This document shows positions 25,521-35,040 of a stretch of DNA of 64,000 bases, piece after piece. A model generated the notes under the pieces. That model was not told where the DNA came from, did not search any database, and was given only the letters and a program-made list of their open reading frames with translations. The stretch comes from Prevotella multiformis DSM 16608 (GTDB lineage Bacteria; Bacteroidota; Bacteroidia; Bacteroidales; Bacteroidaceae): the NCBI RefSeq assembly GCF_000191065.1, contig NZ_GL872282.1, positions 240,184-304,183 on the forward strand. Direction: 5' to 3'. The position numbers and the translations under genes are program-made. Within the stretch, counting starts at the first letter, position 1, and each line of letters begins with the position of its first letter.

Positions 25521-25634
25521 CCCAAGTTTATTCCCCTTTGCTTCCAATATCGAAAGAACCAAAAAGTCCCGCCAACTTCTCAGTTGGCAGGATCCCATTC
25601 AAGTATATATGAAGCTATAGAAAAGCGATTTCTC

Positions 25635-26510
25635 TTACCTCATGTGCAGTCGGTTTACTGAACCGGTGCTGTTCTGCACATAGTTGTTCTGCTTGGCGGA
25701 TCCGAAGGATGCCTGGCCGGCAGCCCTTGTCTGGACACCTGAAGCAGCCTTGGCACTTGCAGGACGCTGACGGGCAAAGTCGAACTTCATCACATCAGTT
25801 GTATTGGTACTGTAGGCTGTACCATAGAAGGTGTCATACCCTTTTGCCGACTCATAGCCTAAGTGGAAGCCCTCCCTTTTATCCTTGCTGTCTAACACGA
25901 AAACGGTACCCGACCTGCTGTATTTGATGTAGATGTTTCCATCATTGTTGACATACCATGAGAAGGCAAGTGTCTGCTGGTTCCCCTTTGCATCCATGTC
26001 TACCTCGACACCATTCCCGCTCAAGGAATTGGCAGAAGAGCTGTACTGGAAGAACTTCATGTTTGCTGTGAACCTGTCACGCTTGCGCTGCTTGGTCTTG
26101 TCGTCCGTGTACTCATAGGTCACGTCACCTTCCCACTCTCCGGTCAGCGTCTGAGCCTCTGCTACCAGCTGGCTGTTCTGTGAATTCTGCTGTCCGTTGT
26201 AGTTGTTGTTCCAGTTGTAACCGCCTTGGTTGTAGTAGTTCCAGTAGGCAGAGCGTCCGCTCCCTATCGCGTCCATGAACTGATAGAACTCCTCTGTGTT
26301 AGCATCAGGATAATTGTAATAGAACCAGTTATAAGCCGTGTAATAGTCAGAACCGTTAGGATACTTATAGTTGTAATTGCGCACGGCATTCGTTACCAGA
26401 TCGTCGTAATAATATCCGTTGTTCCAAGGATCGTCATCATCGCAGCTCGTAAACACCATGGGACTTGCAACTACGGCAAGTGCCAGGAAAAACTTAGTGA
26501 CTCGTTTCAT
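25635..26510 (-). CDS. Putative surface-exposed lipoprotein
   Basis: 291 residues from the ATG at 26510 (MKRVTKFFLALAVV). The lipobox ends TSC and the Cys is followed by four Asp, an acidic patch like the lipoprotein export signal that sends Bacteroidetes lipoproteins to the cell surface. A Tyr/Asn-rich segment follows (about 28-115, with many NY and NN pairs). A compact beta-rich part comes next (about 125-240: LTGEWEGDVTYEY), and an Ala/Gln/Ser-rich tail. I do not recognise a characterised family; the middle resembles small beta-barrel or lipocalin-like lipoproteins of Prevotella. Function unknown. Confidence 0.8.
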   Translation of the reverse strand: MKRVTKFFLALAVVASPMVFTSCDDDDPWNNGYYYDDLVTNAVRNYNYKYPNGSDYYTAYNWFYYNYPDANTEEFYQFMDAIGSGRSAYWNYYNQGGYNWNNNYNGQQNSQNSQLVAEAQTLTGEWEGDVTYEYTDDKTKQRKRDRFTANMKFFQYSSSANSLSGNGVEVDMDAKGNQQTLAFSWYVNNDGNIYIKYSRSGTVFVLDSKDKREGFHLGYESAKGYDTFYGTAYSTNTTDVMKFDFARQRPASAKAASGVQTRAAGQASFGSAKQNNYVQNSTGSVNRLHMR

Positions 26511-26557
26511 ATCCGTATTCTTTTGTGAGTATTTACCGTTTCTTATCTTATCTGATG

Positions 26558-26565
26558 CAAAATTA
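26558..26565 (-). promoter_or_regulatory. -7 box TAATTTTG of the lipoprotein gene
   Basis: Read leftward, TAATTTTG fits TAnnTTTG, 47 bases before the start codon at 26510. Confidence 0.55.
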
Positions 26566-26634
26566 CACAAACATGATGACGAGAAATATGTAAATACACT
26601 ATTTGAAAGTAGGGAAATCCCTATTTACAACGAA

Positions 26635-26685
26635 AAACCCAGTCATCAGCATACCAGATAAAGGTTAGATGCTGCTGACTGGGTT
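26635..26685 (-). terminator. Intrinsic terminator after the GH92 gene
   Basis: Read leftward, AACCCAGTCAGCAGCAT pairs with ATGCTGATGACTGGGTT with one mismatch across a 16-base loop, followed by TTTTTCG. It ends transcription from the GH92 gene. Confidence 0.85.
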
Positions 26686-26706
26686 GAAGAATCAGACAGG
26701 ATAAAC

Positions 26707-28941
26707 TTATTTTACCGGACTGTCGCTCATCGTGAAATTTATCATGGCACCGGCTTTCAACTGCTCATGTTCAAGATAATAATGTGGATAGGGCTGCCCG
26801 TTCATCATGATACGCTGGATGTAACGGTTCGCAGGATTATCCGTGTCAGCATGGATAGCAAGAGTCTTTCCGTTTTCCAGATGTACCTTGGCCGTACGGA
26901 AATAAGGCGTACCGATCATATACCGTGTACTACCCGGACAGACAGGATAGAAGCCGAGTGCAGAAAAGACATACCAGGCAGAAGTCTGCCCATTGTCCTC
27001 GTCGCCACAATATCCGTCGGGCTGGGTCGTATAGAGGCGGTTCATCACCTCACGCACCCAGTACTGAGTCTTCCAGGGCTGTCCGCTGTAGTCGTAAAGG
27101 TAAATCATGTGCTGGATGGGCTGGTTGCCATGCGCATAGTTGCCCATGTTCATAATCTGCATCTCACGTATCTCGTGGATGGTGAAGCCGTAATAGCTGT
27201 CGTCGAAGACGGGAGGGAGGTTGAACACACTGTCCAGCATGACATTGAACCTGTCATTCCCACCCATTAGGCGGGCCAGCCCTTCAGGGTCGTGGAAGAC
27301 GCTCCAGGTGTAATGCCAGCTGTTCCCTTCAGTGAAAGCATCACCCCACTTGAAAGGATTGAACGGTGACTGGAAAGTGCCGTCCTTGTTGCGCCCACGC
27401 ATCAGGCCTGTTTCTTTGTCGAACACCTTCCGATAATTCATCGCACGCTCCTTGAACGGACGCAGTTCTTTGGCACTCTTTCCAAGTTTCAACCCCAACT
27501 GGTAGATACACCAGTCGTCATAAGCATATTCCAGGGTACGGGCTACGCTCTCGTTTATCCCGACATCATAGGGGACATATCCCAGCCGGTTATAGTATTC
27601 AAAGCCCTTGCGACCGGTTGAACGGATGCCAGGGTGGACGGAATTGGCACCATGTACCACAGCCTTCCAGAGCGTCTCTATGTCATAGCCACGCAGCCCC
27701 TTGATGTAAGCATCAGCAACTACCGAAGCGGAATTGTTGCCTACCATGCAGTCTCTGTGCCCCGGACTTGCCCATTCAGGCAGGAAGCCGCTCTCCTTGT
27801 AAGCATTGACAAGCCCGGCCTGCATCTTCTCGTTCATCGACGGATAGACAAGGTTAAGCAGTGGGAAGAGCGACCGGAAAGTATCCCAGAAGCCTGTATC
27901 GGTGAACAGATAGCCGGGAAGCACCTTGCCGTTGTACGGACTGTAGTGGATGACGCTGCCCTCCGCATCAATCTCGTAGAATGACCGGGGGAAGAGGACG
28001 GAACGGTAAAGACAGCTGTAAAAAGTACGGAGATGGTCGATATTGTCGTCCTCCACCTCTATACGACCGAGCACCCTATTCCACTCAGTCCTGCCCGCTT
28101 CCTTCACTTCATCAAACGACCTGCCCTCAACTTCCTTAAGATTACGCAGTGCCTGCTCGTCACTGATAAAGGATGAAGCTATCTGTACGTTGACCTGTTC
28201 GCCCCGTCGGGTGTGGAAACCCACTACCGCCATGGCATGATCGCAGGTTGAAGAGAGTCTGCCATCTTTCAGCATGCCGTCTTCCAGCGTACCGGTATAG
28301 GTGAAGGCATGATCGAAACGAAGGACAAAATAGTTCTTAAATCCATCAGGGACTCCCCCGCTGTTCTTCGTCGTATAGCCGATGACCGTACGCTGGTCTG
28401 GCAGTATCGTCACCGATGATCCCTTGTCAAAAGCGTCCACTACGAAATAGGCCGTATCCGTCTCGGGGTAAGTAATGCGCACAGCGGCGGCTCTGCTGGT
28501 CGGAGCAATCTCTGCCGTGGCATCATGGTCGGCCAGATATACCTTATAATAATAAGGTGTAGCCGTCTCGGCCTTGTGTGAGAACCAGCTTGCACGTCCC
28601 TCCTCGTCAAACACCTTGTGCCCCGTCACCGGCATGATGGAAAACTGTCCGTAGTCGTTTATCCACGGACTGGGCTGGTGGGTCTGCTTCAGTCCGCGCA
28701 TCTTGTCGGCGCCATAGGTATAGACCCATCCGTCCCCCATCTTCCCGGTCTGCGCAGTCCAGAAGTTCATGCCCCAGGGCAGGGCAACGGCAGGATAAGT
28801 GTTCCCTGTCGACAGTTCCGGTTTTGACTCCGTTCCCACCAGTGGGTTCACATAATCCACGGGTTCATTCCGTGTCATCGCATGGCTACCTGTCAACAGT
28901 AATAATGAAAGTACAAACAAAAAACATCTATCCATGAACAT
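26707..28941 (-). CDS. GH92 family alpha-mannosidase, secreted
   Basis: 744 residues from the ATG at 28941 (MFMDRCFLFVLSLLLL); 28935 is an alternative. The signal peptide ends about residue 22. The GH92 N-terminal beta-sandwich (VNPLVGTES, GNTYPAVALPWGMNFW) is followed by an (alpha/alpha)6 catalytic domain with FTIHEIREM, GNQPIQHMIYLYDY and GDEDNGQTSAWYVFSALGFYPV. These enzymes are calcium-dependent exo-alpha-mannosidases that trim N-glycans or yeast mannan. It stands 60 bases downstream of the polysaccharide cluster on the same strand, so it might share that transcript. It is not flanked by SusC/SusD genes. Confidence 0.95.
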   Translation of the reverse strand: MFMDRCFLFVLSLLLLTGSHAMTRNEPVDYVNPLVGTESKPELSTGNTYPAVALPWGMNFWTAQTGKMGDGWVYTYGADKMRGLKQTHQPSPWINDYGQFSIMPVTGHKVFDEEGRASWFSHKAETATPYYYKVYLADHDATAEIAPTSRAAAVRITYPETDTAYFVVDAFDKGSSVTILPDQRTVIGYTTKNSGGVPDGFKNYFVLRFDHAFTYTGTLEDGMLKDGRLSSTCDHAMAVVGFHTRRGEQVNVQIASSFISDEQALRNLKEVEGRSFDEVKEAGRTEWNRVLGRIEVEDDNIDHLRTFYSCLYRSVLFPRSFYEIDAEGSVIHYSPYNGKVLPGYLFTDTGFWDTFRSLFPLLNLVYPSMNEKMQAGLVNAYKESGFLPEWASPGHRDCMVGNNSASVVADAYIKGLRGYDIETLWKAVVHGANSVHPGIRSTGRKGFEYYNRLGYVPYDVGINESVARTLEYAYDDWCIYQLGLKLGKSAKELRPFKERAMNYRKVFDKETGLMRGRNKDGTFQSPFNPFKWGDAFTEGNSWHYTWSVFHDPEGLARLMGGNDRFNVMLDSVFNLPPVFDDSYYGFTIHEIREMQIMNMGNYAHGNQPIQHMIYLYDYSGQPWKTQYWVREVMNRLYTTQPDGYCGDEDNGQTSAWYVFSALGFYPVCPGSTRYMIGTPYFRTAKVHLENGKTLAIHADTDNPANRYIQRIMMNGQPYPHYYLEHEQLKAGAMINFTMSDSPVK

Positions 28942-29001
28942 CAAAATGTCTCCATAATAAAAAACATAACATACCAACCTTTGGTGTCAAACAAAAGCCG
29001 T

Positions 29002-30102
29002 TTATCCCTCATATTTTCTGTAAATAGCAACTACTTCATCTGCTATCTCTTCCCAGTTATACTTGCTCATATCATAATCAACAGACTTCAAGGGTCTACT
29101 AATAACACCTATAAGTTTCTCTGAAAGCTCTTCAACATTTCCACAATGAAAATAATTTTCTTTAGGCAAACTAATTTCTAAATTTGCAGGAATATCACTC
29201 ACCAAAACCCTTACACCGTAACTCATTGCCTCTAATAATGCAATAGGTAAACCCTCATGAGAGGAGGGGAGACAGAAGCAAGAGCAGTTCGTCAACAAGG
29301 AATGAAGTTTCCTTCCTTTAATAAATCCAGTAAGTACCACACCATTCTTTCTTGCCATCTCCTTCAACTTAATCGAATAGGCATCCTCAAAGTCAGAATC
29401 ACCAGCAAGAACTAATTTTACTCCTAAATCCTTTCCTTTTCCTCTTAACTTCACATAGGCCTCTACCAAATGATGCAGATTCTTTTCAGGTACGAAGCGG
29501 CACATGGCAAGGATATATCTCTTCTTTTCAATTCCAAGACTCGAAAAATACTCTGGGTAATCGCAGAGTTCCGGCCTAGATACACCATTATATATAAGAT
29601 GTACATTCTTTATTCTCCCATACTTCTGAGCTATTATTTTTTTTATTACATCTGAGATAACAATAACTTCATCTGCAAATAGACAACCCATCCGCTCACC
29701 TAACCTCAATATAATCTTGGCTATTCCGCTCCACTTGTCCCGATCATAGTCTGGGCCATGATGTGTGAAAACAACCCTCATACCAAGCAATTTGGCATAA
29801 GGTGTCAGCAGTGCAGGGCCAATCGCATGGATGTGAAGTATATCCGCCCCCAACTTTTTCGCTTTTTTGATGGCACGGAAAGTATGAATAATAGCCTCAA
29901 ATGATTTTTTCTTGGGAGAAGGCAATGTAATGAGCTTTACCCCCTTCCACATTTCCAGCCTATCATGTATATAGTTCGAGCGTCTAATTACAGTCACATC
30001 AAAACCACGAGAAGCAATACGAGAAAATAGTTCCTCACAATGCGTTTCTACTCCTCCCATGATGTTCGGAATACCACGAGTACCCGTCACGACTAACTTC
30101 AT
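29002..30102 (-). CDS. GT4 glycosyltransferase with DUF1972-type N-terminus
   Basis: 366 residues. The N-terminus TGTRGIPNIMGGVETHCEEL is that of the rhamnosyl/glucosyltransferases carrying DUF1972. The GT4 C-terminal domain has MCRFVPEKNLHHLV and the EX7E motif in SSHEGLPIALLEAM. It probably adds a sugar to the lipid-linked repeat unit on the cytoplasmic side; donor and acceptor are unknown. It starts 6 bases after the previous gene, the last transferase of the leftward cluster. GC content is clearly below that of the flanking core genes. Confidence 0.92.
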   Translation of the reverse strand: MKLVVTGTRGIPNIMGGVETHCEELFSRIASRGFDVTVIRRSNYIHDRLEMWKGVKLITLPSPKKKSFEAIIHTFRAIKKAKKLGADILHIHAIGPALLTPYAKLLGMRVVFTHHGPDYDRDKWSGIAKIILRLGERMGCLFADEVIVISDVIKKIIAQKYGRIKNVHLIYNGVSRPELCDYPEYFSSLGIEKKRYILAMCRFVPEKNLHHLVEAYVKLRGKGKDLGVKLVLAGDSDFEDAYSIKLKEMARKNGVVLTGFIKGRKLHSLLTNCSCFCLPSSHEGLPIALLEAMSYGVRVLVSDIPANLEISLPKENYFHCGNVEELSEKLIGVISRPLKSVDYDMSKYNWEEIADEVVAIYRKYEG

Positions 30103-30108
30103 AAAGGC

Positions 30109-31341
30109 TTACTTCTTTATAAATTGATTGTAAAAAGATATTAATTTCAGATAGTACCTGTCCAGACTTAGATTCCCATGTGCGAAATTCAAAGTCTCAG
30201 AACTCAAATGTACGTAATCTTTTGCAGATACAGAATCGGCAAGCATTACTTTATCTTTCAGGGTTTGCACATCCCCACTTATAAATTGATAGCCAGTATT
30301 CCCTTCCAATATAATCTCTGGAATACCACCAATCTTTGCTCCAATCACCGGAGTTCCTACCGCATAAGCTTCTATAATGCTCATTGGGTTATTCTCATAG
30401 CATTCAGAGGGGACTAAAACAAAAAAAGCATTGGTCACCAAATCTTGCAGCTCCTTACCTCTTTTATATCCCAAGAAATTAACATTATTCATACAGGATA
30501 TATGAGCATACTTCTTTAAAGCCTTTTCTTCCGGCCCTGTACCCACTACGTCCAACCGGCAGTTTGGCAAGTCTCGAAAAACCTTCAGCAAGGTCTTCAC
30601 TCCTTTCTCAGACGACAATCTGCCAAAGTATAAAAAATATCTCTCCTTTGGCATAGCTTTGGGAATCCTGGCAATAGATGTGCAAAAGTTATAGAGGGTA
30701 ATTCTCGGAATGTCTTTCAGGGCAGGCATATACCTTTCATGAATATCTCTGGCAAAGTTACTGACATAAAGTAAACCATCGATATACTTGCTGGGATTAA
30801 AAAAAACATTACGGAAGTATTGCTCAGAAGCCATAACTGCACTTAACACCTTGCTTCCTTTACAACACGTATGTACAAAGCACTTATAAAAATATTTTCC
30901 TTTACAATCTTCACAAATTCTACCGCTGCCATTACGAAACACATAAGCAGGACAAACCATGCGATAGTCATGCACTGTGAACAAGATTGGTATCTGATGT
31001 TTTTTTAAGACAGGAAGAATAGAAGCGGTAATCTGTCCCCATATCAGATGGATATGAGCAATATCCGGCTTCTCATGTTTAATTAACTGTTCTATTTTCT
31101 TTGCAGCTTCAAAATGATAAAAATAATTCACCACATTCTTTACCTGCTTCAAGAGGCCTTTCCTGGTTTCCTTTGATTCCGGAAAATATCCACTATAAGG
31201 TGAGGGATTATTCTTGTCCCATCTTAAAGTAAAGTAAACCACTTGGTGACCATGCTCCTCTAACAGTTTTCCAGTGTTGAAACAAACTGTCTCAGCACCA
31301 CCTTTGTTGTAATTATAAACATCAATTAACAATATCTTCAT
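30109..31341 (-). CDS. GT4 glycosyltransferase with a cysteine cluster
   Basis: 410 residues from the ATG at 31341 (MKILLIDVYNYN). The N-terminal acceptor domain has KGGAETVCFN. A Cys cluster follows in the middle (CEDCKG, then CFVHTCC, about 150-175), seen in a subset of capsule GT4 enzymes and probably metal-binding. The C-terminal donor domain has YFGRLSSEKGVKTL and ECYENNPMSIIEAYAVGTPVIG. An upstream extension (MINNFIYK) is possible but less conserved in this family. It follows the GT2 gene by 32 bases. Confidence 0.92.
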   Translation of the reverse strand: MKILLIDVYNYNKGGAETVCFNTGKLLEEHGHQVVYFTLRWDKNNPSPYSGYFPESKETRKGLLKQVKNVVNYFYHFEAAKKIEQLIKHEKPDIAHIHLIWGQITASILPVLKKHQIPILFTVHDYRMVCPAYVFRNGSGRICEDCKGKYFYKCFVHTCCKGSKVLSAVMASEQYFRNVFFNPSKYIDGLLYVSNFARDIHERYMPALKDIPRITLYNFCTSIARIPKAMPKERYFLYFGRLSSEKGVKTLLKVFRDLPNCRLDVVGTGPEEKALKKYAHISCMNNVNFLGYKRGKELQDLVTNAFFVLVPSECYENNPMSIIEAYAVGTPVIGAKIGGIPEIILEGNTGYQFISGDVQTLKDKVMLADSVSAKDYVHLSSETLNFAHGNLSLDRYYLKLISFYNQFIKK

Positions 31342-31373
31342 CTTATATATGAAATTATTTATCAATATATGGT

Positions 31374-32330
31374 TTACTTCATTTTATACCAGAGAAAAAA
31401 CAGCCAATATATAATAAAACCTATTTTATGCTTTATTTTTCGGCTATACAATACATCTTTCCAGAAACTTTGAGGTGCATATGTGCCTATTGCCTCATCA
31501 GTCTCTTTAAAGAAAGCTTTATTTCTATTCAGGATCGCTTCCTTCATCATATTTCGACGGATGTCAGAACGAGCAATTGCTATGTCCCGTTTTGTTACAG
31601 GATAATTATTGGCCTTCGCAAAATCCAGAATATAATTCAATGCTATGAGAGCGTCAGGACGAACGGTGGAGACCAACTTTCTTGTTACACTGCAGTCATT
31701 CATTCGATAACCATATAAATCTTGATTTACATATATAAATGACTTAGCTTTAAGCAGTAACTTAAACAATATCATCCAATCTTCACCTATACGAACTCCT
31801 TGCTGAAAAAAAATGTCATTTTCAAAAAACAGCTTTCTTTTATAGAAAGCCCCCCACACACCTAACATTGCCGTCCTCCGAACGACAAGTTTAATATATT
31901 CATCTTTATCAGAACTATACTTTTTCCCAAACGAGGCTAACCTACTATTCTCTCCGAAAATATAAGCCCCATAACGGACAATATCACATCCTGCTACATT
32001 CTGATTTTCTAATATCTTGAAAGCACCATTTTTCAAGACATCGTCACCATCCACAAAACAAATCCAATCACCATCAGAAGCTTTAATTCCCTCATTCCGG
32101 GCTACACTCACCCCCCTATTAGACTGATGAATTACGACAATATTATCCTGACCATCGGCCAAAACATCACACTTCTCTCCAGAATTGTCAGTACTCCCAT
32201 CATCCACAAGAACAATTTGCGTTTCAAAATTTACTGGTACATCTTGATCGAGTATACTATTCACACACTCTTCTAACCAAGCTGTACAATTGTAAACGGG
32301 GACTACTATTGATATTTTATGCTTTGTCAT
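31374..32330 (-). CDS. GT2 glycosyltransferase
   Basis: 318 residues: GT-A fold with ISIVVPVYNC, VDDGSTDNSG, DGDWICFVDGDD as the DXD metal site, and a C-terminal membrane-near segment (IIYWLFFLWY). It adds one sugar to the growing repeat unit. The start codon overlaps the stop of the preceding GT2 gene by 4 bases, so the pair is translationally coupled. Confidence 0.93.
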   Translation of the reverse strand: MTKHKISIVVPVYNCTAWLEECVNSILDQDVPVNFETQIVLVDDGSTDNSGEKCDVLADGQDNIVVIHQSNRGVSVARNEGIKASDGDWICFVDGDDVLKNGAFKILENQNVAGCDIVRYGAYIFGENSRLASFGKKYSSDKDEYIKLVVRRTAMLGVWGAFYKRKLFFENDIFFQQGVRIGEDWMILFKLLLKAKSFIYVNQDLYGYRMNDCSVTRKLVSTVRPDALIALNYILDFAKANNYPVTKRDIAIARSDIRRNMMKEAILNRNKAFFKETDEAIGTYAPQSFWKDVLYSRKIKHKIGFIIYWLFFLWYKMK

Positions 32331-33301
32331 ATCAATCGAGGTATGATTTTGTCATGAAACAACTTTGCCAAACGATTTCTCAGGATACCTTTTGGGAAAA
32401 ATAAGACAAAGAAGATTGCAATCTTACCAAAAACTCCACACATAGACTTCAACCTTGTAAACAAGGGCAGATAATTCCTGCTTTCTTTTCCTGGCAACAC
32501 CCGATAATCTGCTATCAACAATTTATAGACGACAGCTAATTGCTCATGCCGGCAAAGATCGTCAATATTATCCATAAAATCAGAAGCTGATATTAAACGA
32601 GATCTTATATTTTGTTCATTTGGAGCTTGTGTAATACTTCCCGGACGAATATTATACATATAAGTATCCTCCTTGCATATAGCATAAGCCGAAACAAACT
32701 TTGCCGCAAAGAAATTCCAATAATCATCTTCATGAAGCAGACCCTCCTTGAAAAAGAGATGATTCTCCAATAACCATTTTCGTTTAACCAATTTATTCCA
32801 CGCTGTTGGAGGAAAGTGCGCCATCAGCATCTCACGCTTAATATACTCAGTATCTTCTGAATATTCTCTCAATTTTTTTGATTTTAAACTTAAATATTCA
32901 AAACCACTGCTAGTAGCCTGAGCACCAGCCTGCACAATTTGAGCCTTGGGAAACTTTCTTGAAGTCCTTTCTAGAACCTCAATGCAATCAGGGGTTATAT
33001 AGTCATCACTATCCAAGAAATACAGGTAGTCACCCCCCGCTTGCAAAATACCTGTATTGCGAGCCGCGGAAAGTCCGCCATTTTTAGGCCTATTTATAAT
33101 ATGAAAAGGAATCTCTCCCCTATACTTATCAATTAATTTTTGAGCGATTCTGACGCTTTCATCTTTTGTACAGTCATTCACAAGGATACATTCAACACCC
33201 TTCGTAAAGGACTGTGCCATCACGGATTTTAAACATTTACCTATGTATCTTTCTACTTGATAAATAGGGATTATTATAGTACAAAACAAAGCGTTATTCA
33301 T
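32327..33301 (-). CDS. GT2 glycosyltransferase
   Basis: 324 residues: CTIIIPIYQVERYI, NDCTKDESV, and DYLYFLDSDDYI as the metal site. The C-terminal half has HEDDYWNF, matching the catalytic-base ED region of such enzymes. It starts 3 bases after the polymerase gene and overlaps the next GT2 gene by 4 bases. The two GT2 proteins are only distantly alike, so they are probably not a recent duplication. Substrate unknown. Confidence 0.93.
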   Translation of the reverse strand: MNNALFCTIIIPIYQVERYIGKCLKSVMAQSFTKGVECILVNDCTKDESVRIAQKLIDKYRGEIPFHIINRPKNGGLSAARNTGILQAGGDYLYFLDSDDYITPDCIEVLERTSRKFPKAQIVQAGAQATSSGFEYLSLKSKKLREYSEDTEYIKREMLMAHFPPTAWNKLVKRKWLLENHLFFKEGLLHEDDYWNFFAAKFVSAYAICKEDTYMYNIRPGSITQAPNEQNIRSRLISASDFMDNIDDLCRHEQLAVVYKLLIADYRVLPGKESRNYLPLFTRLKSMCGVFGKIAIFFVLFFPKGILRNRLAKLFHDKIIPRLI

Positions 33302-33304
33302 AAT

Positions 33305-34627
33305 CTACTTTAATTTGTTCATTTGCTGATTCTTTAAAATAAAAGCTGACGTTATCATATAGTATGCAAATGAGCAATATATATTCGTAAGGAAAATACT
33401 TAAAATATAGGCTCCATTAAAAACATAGATATCCACATGTTTGTTATTATCTACTATCATCTTCCTGGACCAACTATAAAAGAAAAATATCCATACCATC
33501 AAACCGATATAACCAGAATTAGCAATCGCCCATAAGTATAGAGACTCGAAGAACAAAGCATCTGTGTTTCCTCCATATTTCTCTATATGTTTTGTTGTAT
33601 ATCCATAACCTAAGCCGAATAACTCATTATTGGATATTAGATTATTTACATATTTTGCTTGTGAAAATCTCAGTTCTCTATTTGATCCCGTAATCTCATT
33701 TTTCTCAGCTAAATTATCATCCCAAAAGAATATTGAAGGTTCAATATTAGCATGATAATATTCTTTTAAAGTAGGAGTACTATTTACCACAATGACAGAT
33801 ATTCCCAAAACAACCAGAAAACGTATAATGTTTCTTTTCACGAAAAGATTTCTCTCAACCAAATAGTAAGCAATGACTCCCATTAAAGGAAAAATTGCAG
33901 AACGTTTTGTAGACATAAAGCAGTTTAAGATTGCCAAGATGACATAGGCCTTTTTCCAGAATGTGTTTGACAGCCCTTTAAAGAAGAAACCAAAACACGT
34001 TAGAACCAAACAAATCTGTCCCCAGGGGATAGCTCCTTCAGACTGATTACCAGTTGTACTTGAAGTGAAAGCTCCACGTATGCTTTCTTCGCCATTTCCT
34101 ATGAACATCTCCTTCGAATAGTTGAAGGTAAGAGCAAAAGCTTGCACCAATGGGTTCAGTCTAATTATATAAGTTACTATACCATAAATCCCAATTATAA
34201 TAAAACTGAAAACGAAAAACCTTAAACAAATCTGTAGCTTTTCCTGCGAATTAACAATAATAATAAACAAAATATATGGAGCAATTTCTGTCAATGTGAA
34301 TTTGAAGAGTTCTTTACATTGAAAGACATAATCTACGCTTCCAAAAAGTCCGATAAAAGATAGAGGCAATATTAATGTGAAAATAGGAAACAATGCAAAC
34401 TTTACATTACTTCGTGAGAAATCGCATTGCTTATTCCTTAAAAAAACAAAGAACATCAAGACTAAAAGCATAAACGAATAAATACTGATGCTACCAATTC
34501 TTGTGGTCGTAGGTAAAACCATTTTTACGGCAAGAAAAAATGCATATGCTTGTACCAAGGACTTCTGACAAAAATAGAGAAAGACCAAGATTATAAGTAC
34601 AACAAACAGTTTTATTGCTAATATCAT
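33305..34627 (-). CDS. O-antigen/capsule polymerase (Wzy-like)
   Basis: 440 residues from the ATG at 34627 (MILAIKLFVVL). Ten to twelve predicted membrane segments run through the chain, with a larger periplasmic loop at about 255-370 (LKEYYHANIEPS, NNELFGLGYGYTTKHIEKYG), as in O-antigen ligase/polymerase proteins. Wzy proteins show little sequence conservation; the call rests on topology and neighbours: Wzx flippase and several glycosyltransferases. It would polymerise flipped repeat units in the periplasm. It is preceded by a 410-base gap with no gene. Confidence 0.8.
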   Translation of the reverse strand: MILAIKLFVVLIILVFLYFCQKSLVQAYAFFLAVKMVLPTTTRIGSISIYSFMLLVLMFFVFLRNKQCDFSRSNVKFALFPIFTLILPLSFIGLFGSVDYVFQCKELFKFTLTEIAPYILFIIIVNSQEKLQICLRFFVFSFIIIGIYGIVTYIIRLNPLVQAFALTFNYSKEMFIGNGEESIRGAFTSSTTGNQSEGAIPWGQICLVLTCFGFFFKGLSNTFWKKAYVILAILNCFMSTKRSAIFPLMGVIAYYLVERNLFVKRNIIRFLVVLGISVIVVNSTPTLKEYYHANIEPSIFFWDDNLAEKNEITGSNRELRFSQAKYVNNLISNNELFGLGYGYTTKHIEKYGGNTDALFFESLYLWAIANSGYIGLMVWIFFFYSWSRKMIVDNNKHVDIYVFNGAYILSIFLTNIYCSFAYYMITSAFILKNQQMNKLK

Positions 34628-35040
34628 AAATTCACCTGATTTTAGTCTATAAGACAAATAGAATGACACCAACTATCTTGGGTCAATCGACTCTAACTCA
34701 ATTAAAACAGTGCTATATTATGCCTCTATCGTAAGAAAACTAATTGTCAACAAGGCCGCTATTCCATAAGAAATGCACTAAGACAGGAAAAACAGAATAT
34801 CAACGCCCTAGCTCTGCATCTCAAATTTCACCGATCTCCTCATTTGAAATCCCTATAATTCAGATGGTACAGCACAACGTGCTAAAGGCATTAACAGCGT
34901 CCCACCATGTAACAAAGGGACATGGATAAACACCACAAGAAATGCAAAAATATATCGGAAGAATTCTATAGAGGGGTTTCGCATCATTCAGTCTTCATTA
35001 AGCCTGAATTATATAGAGAGGATACATAAAGAAGATTATA
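34628..35040. other. Gene-free gap inside the polysaccharide cluster
   Basis: About 410 AT-rich bases with no leftward frame of useful length; a 61-codon rightward frame (34744-34929) shows no family pattern. It may be the scar of a lost gene or hold an internal promoter. No clear TAnnTTTG box was found. Confidence 0.4.
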
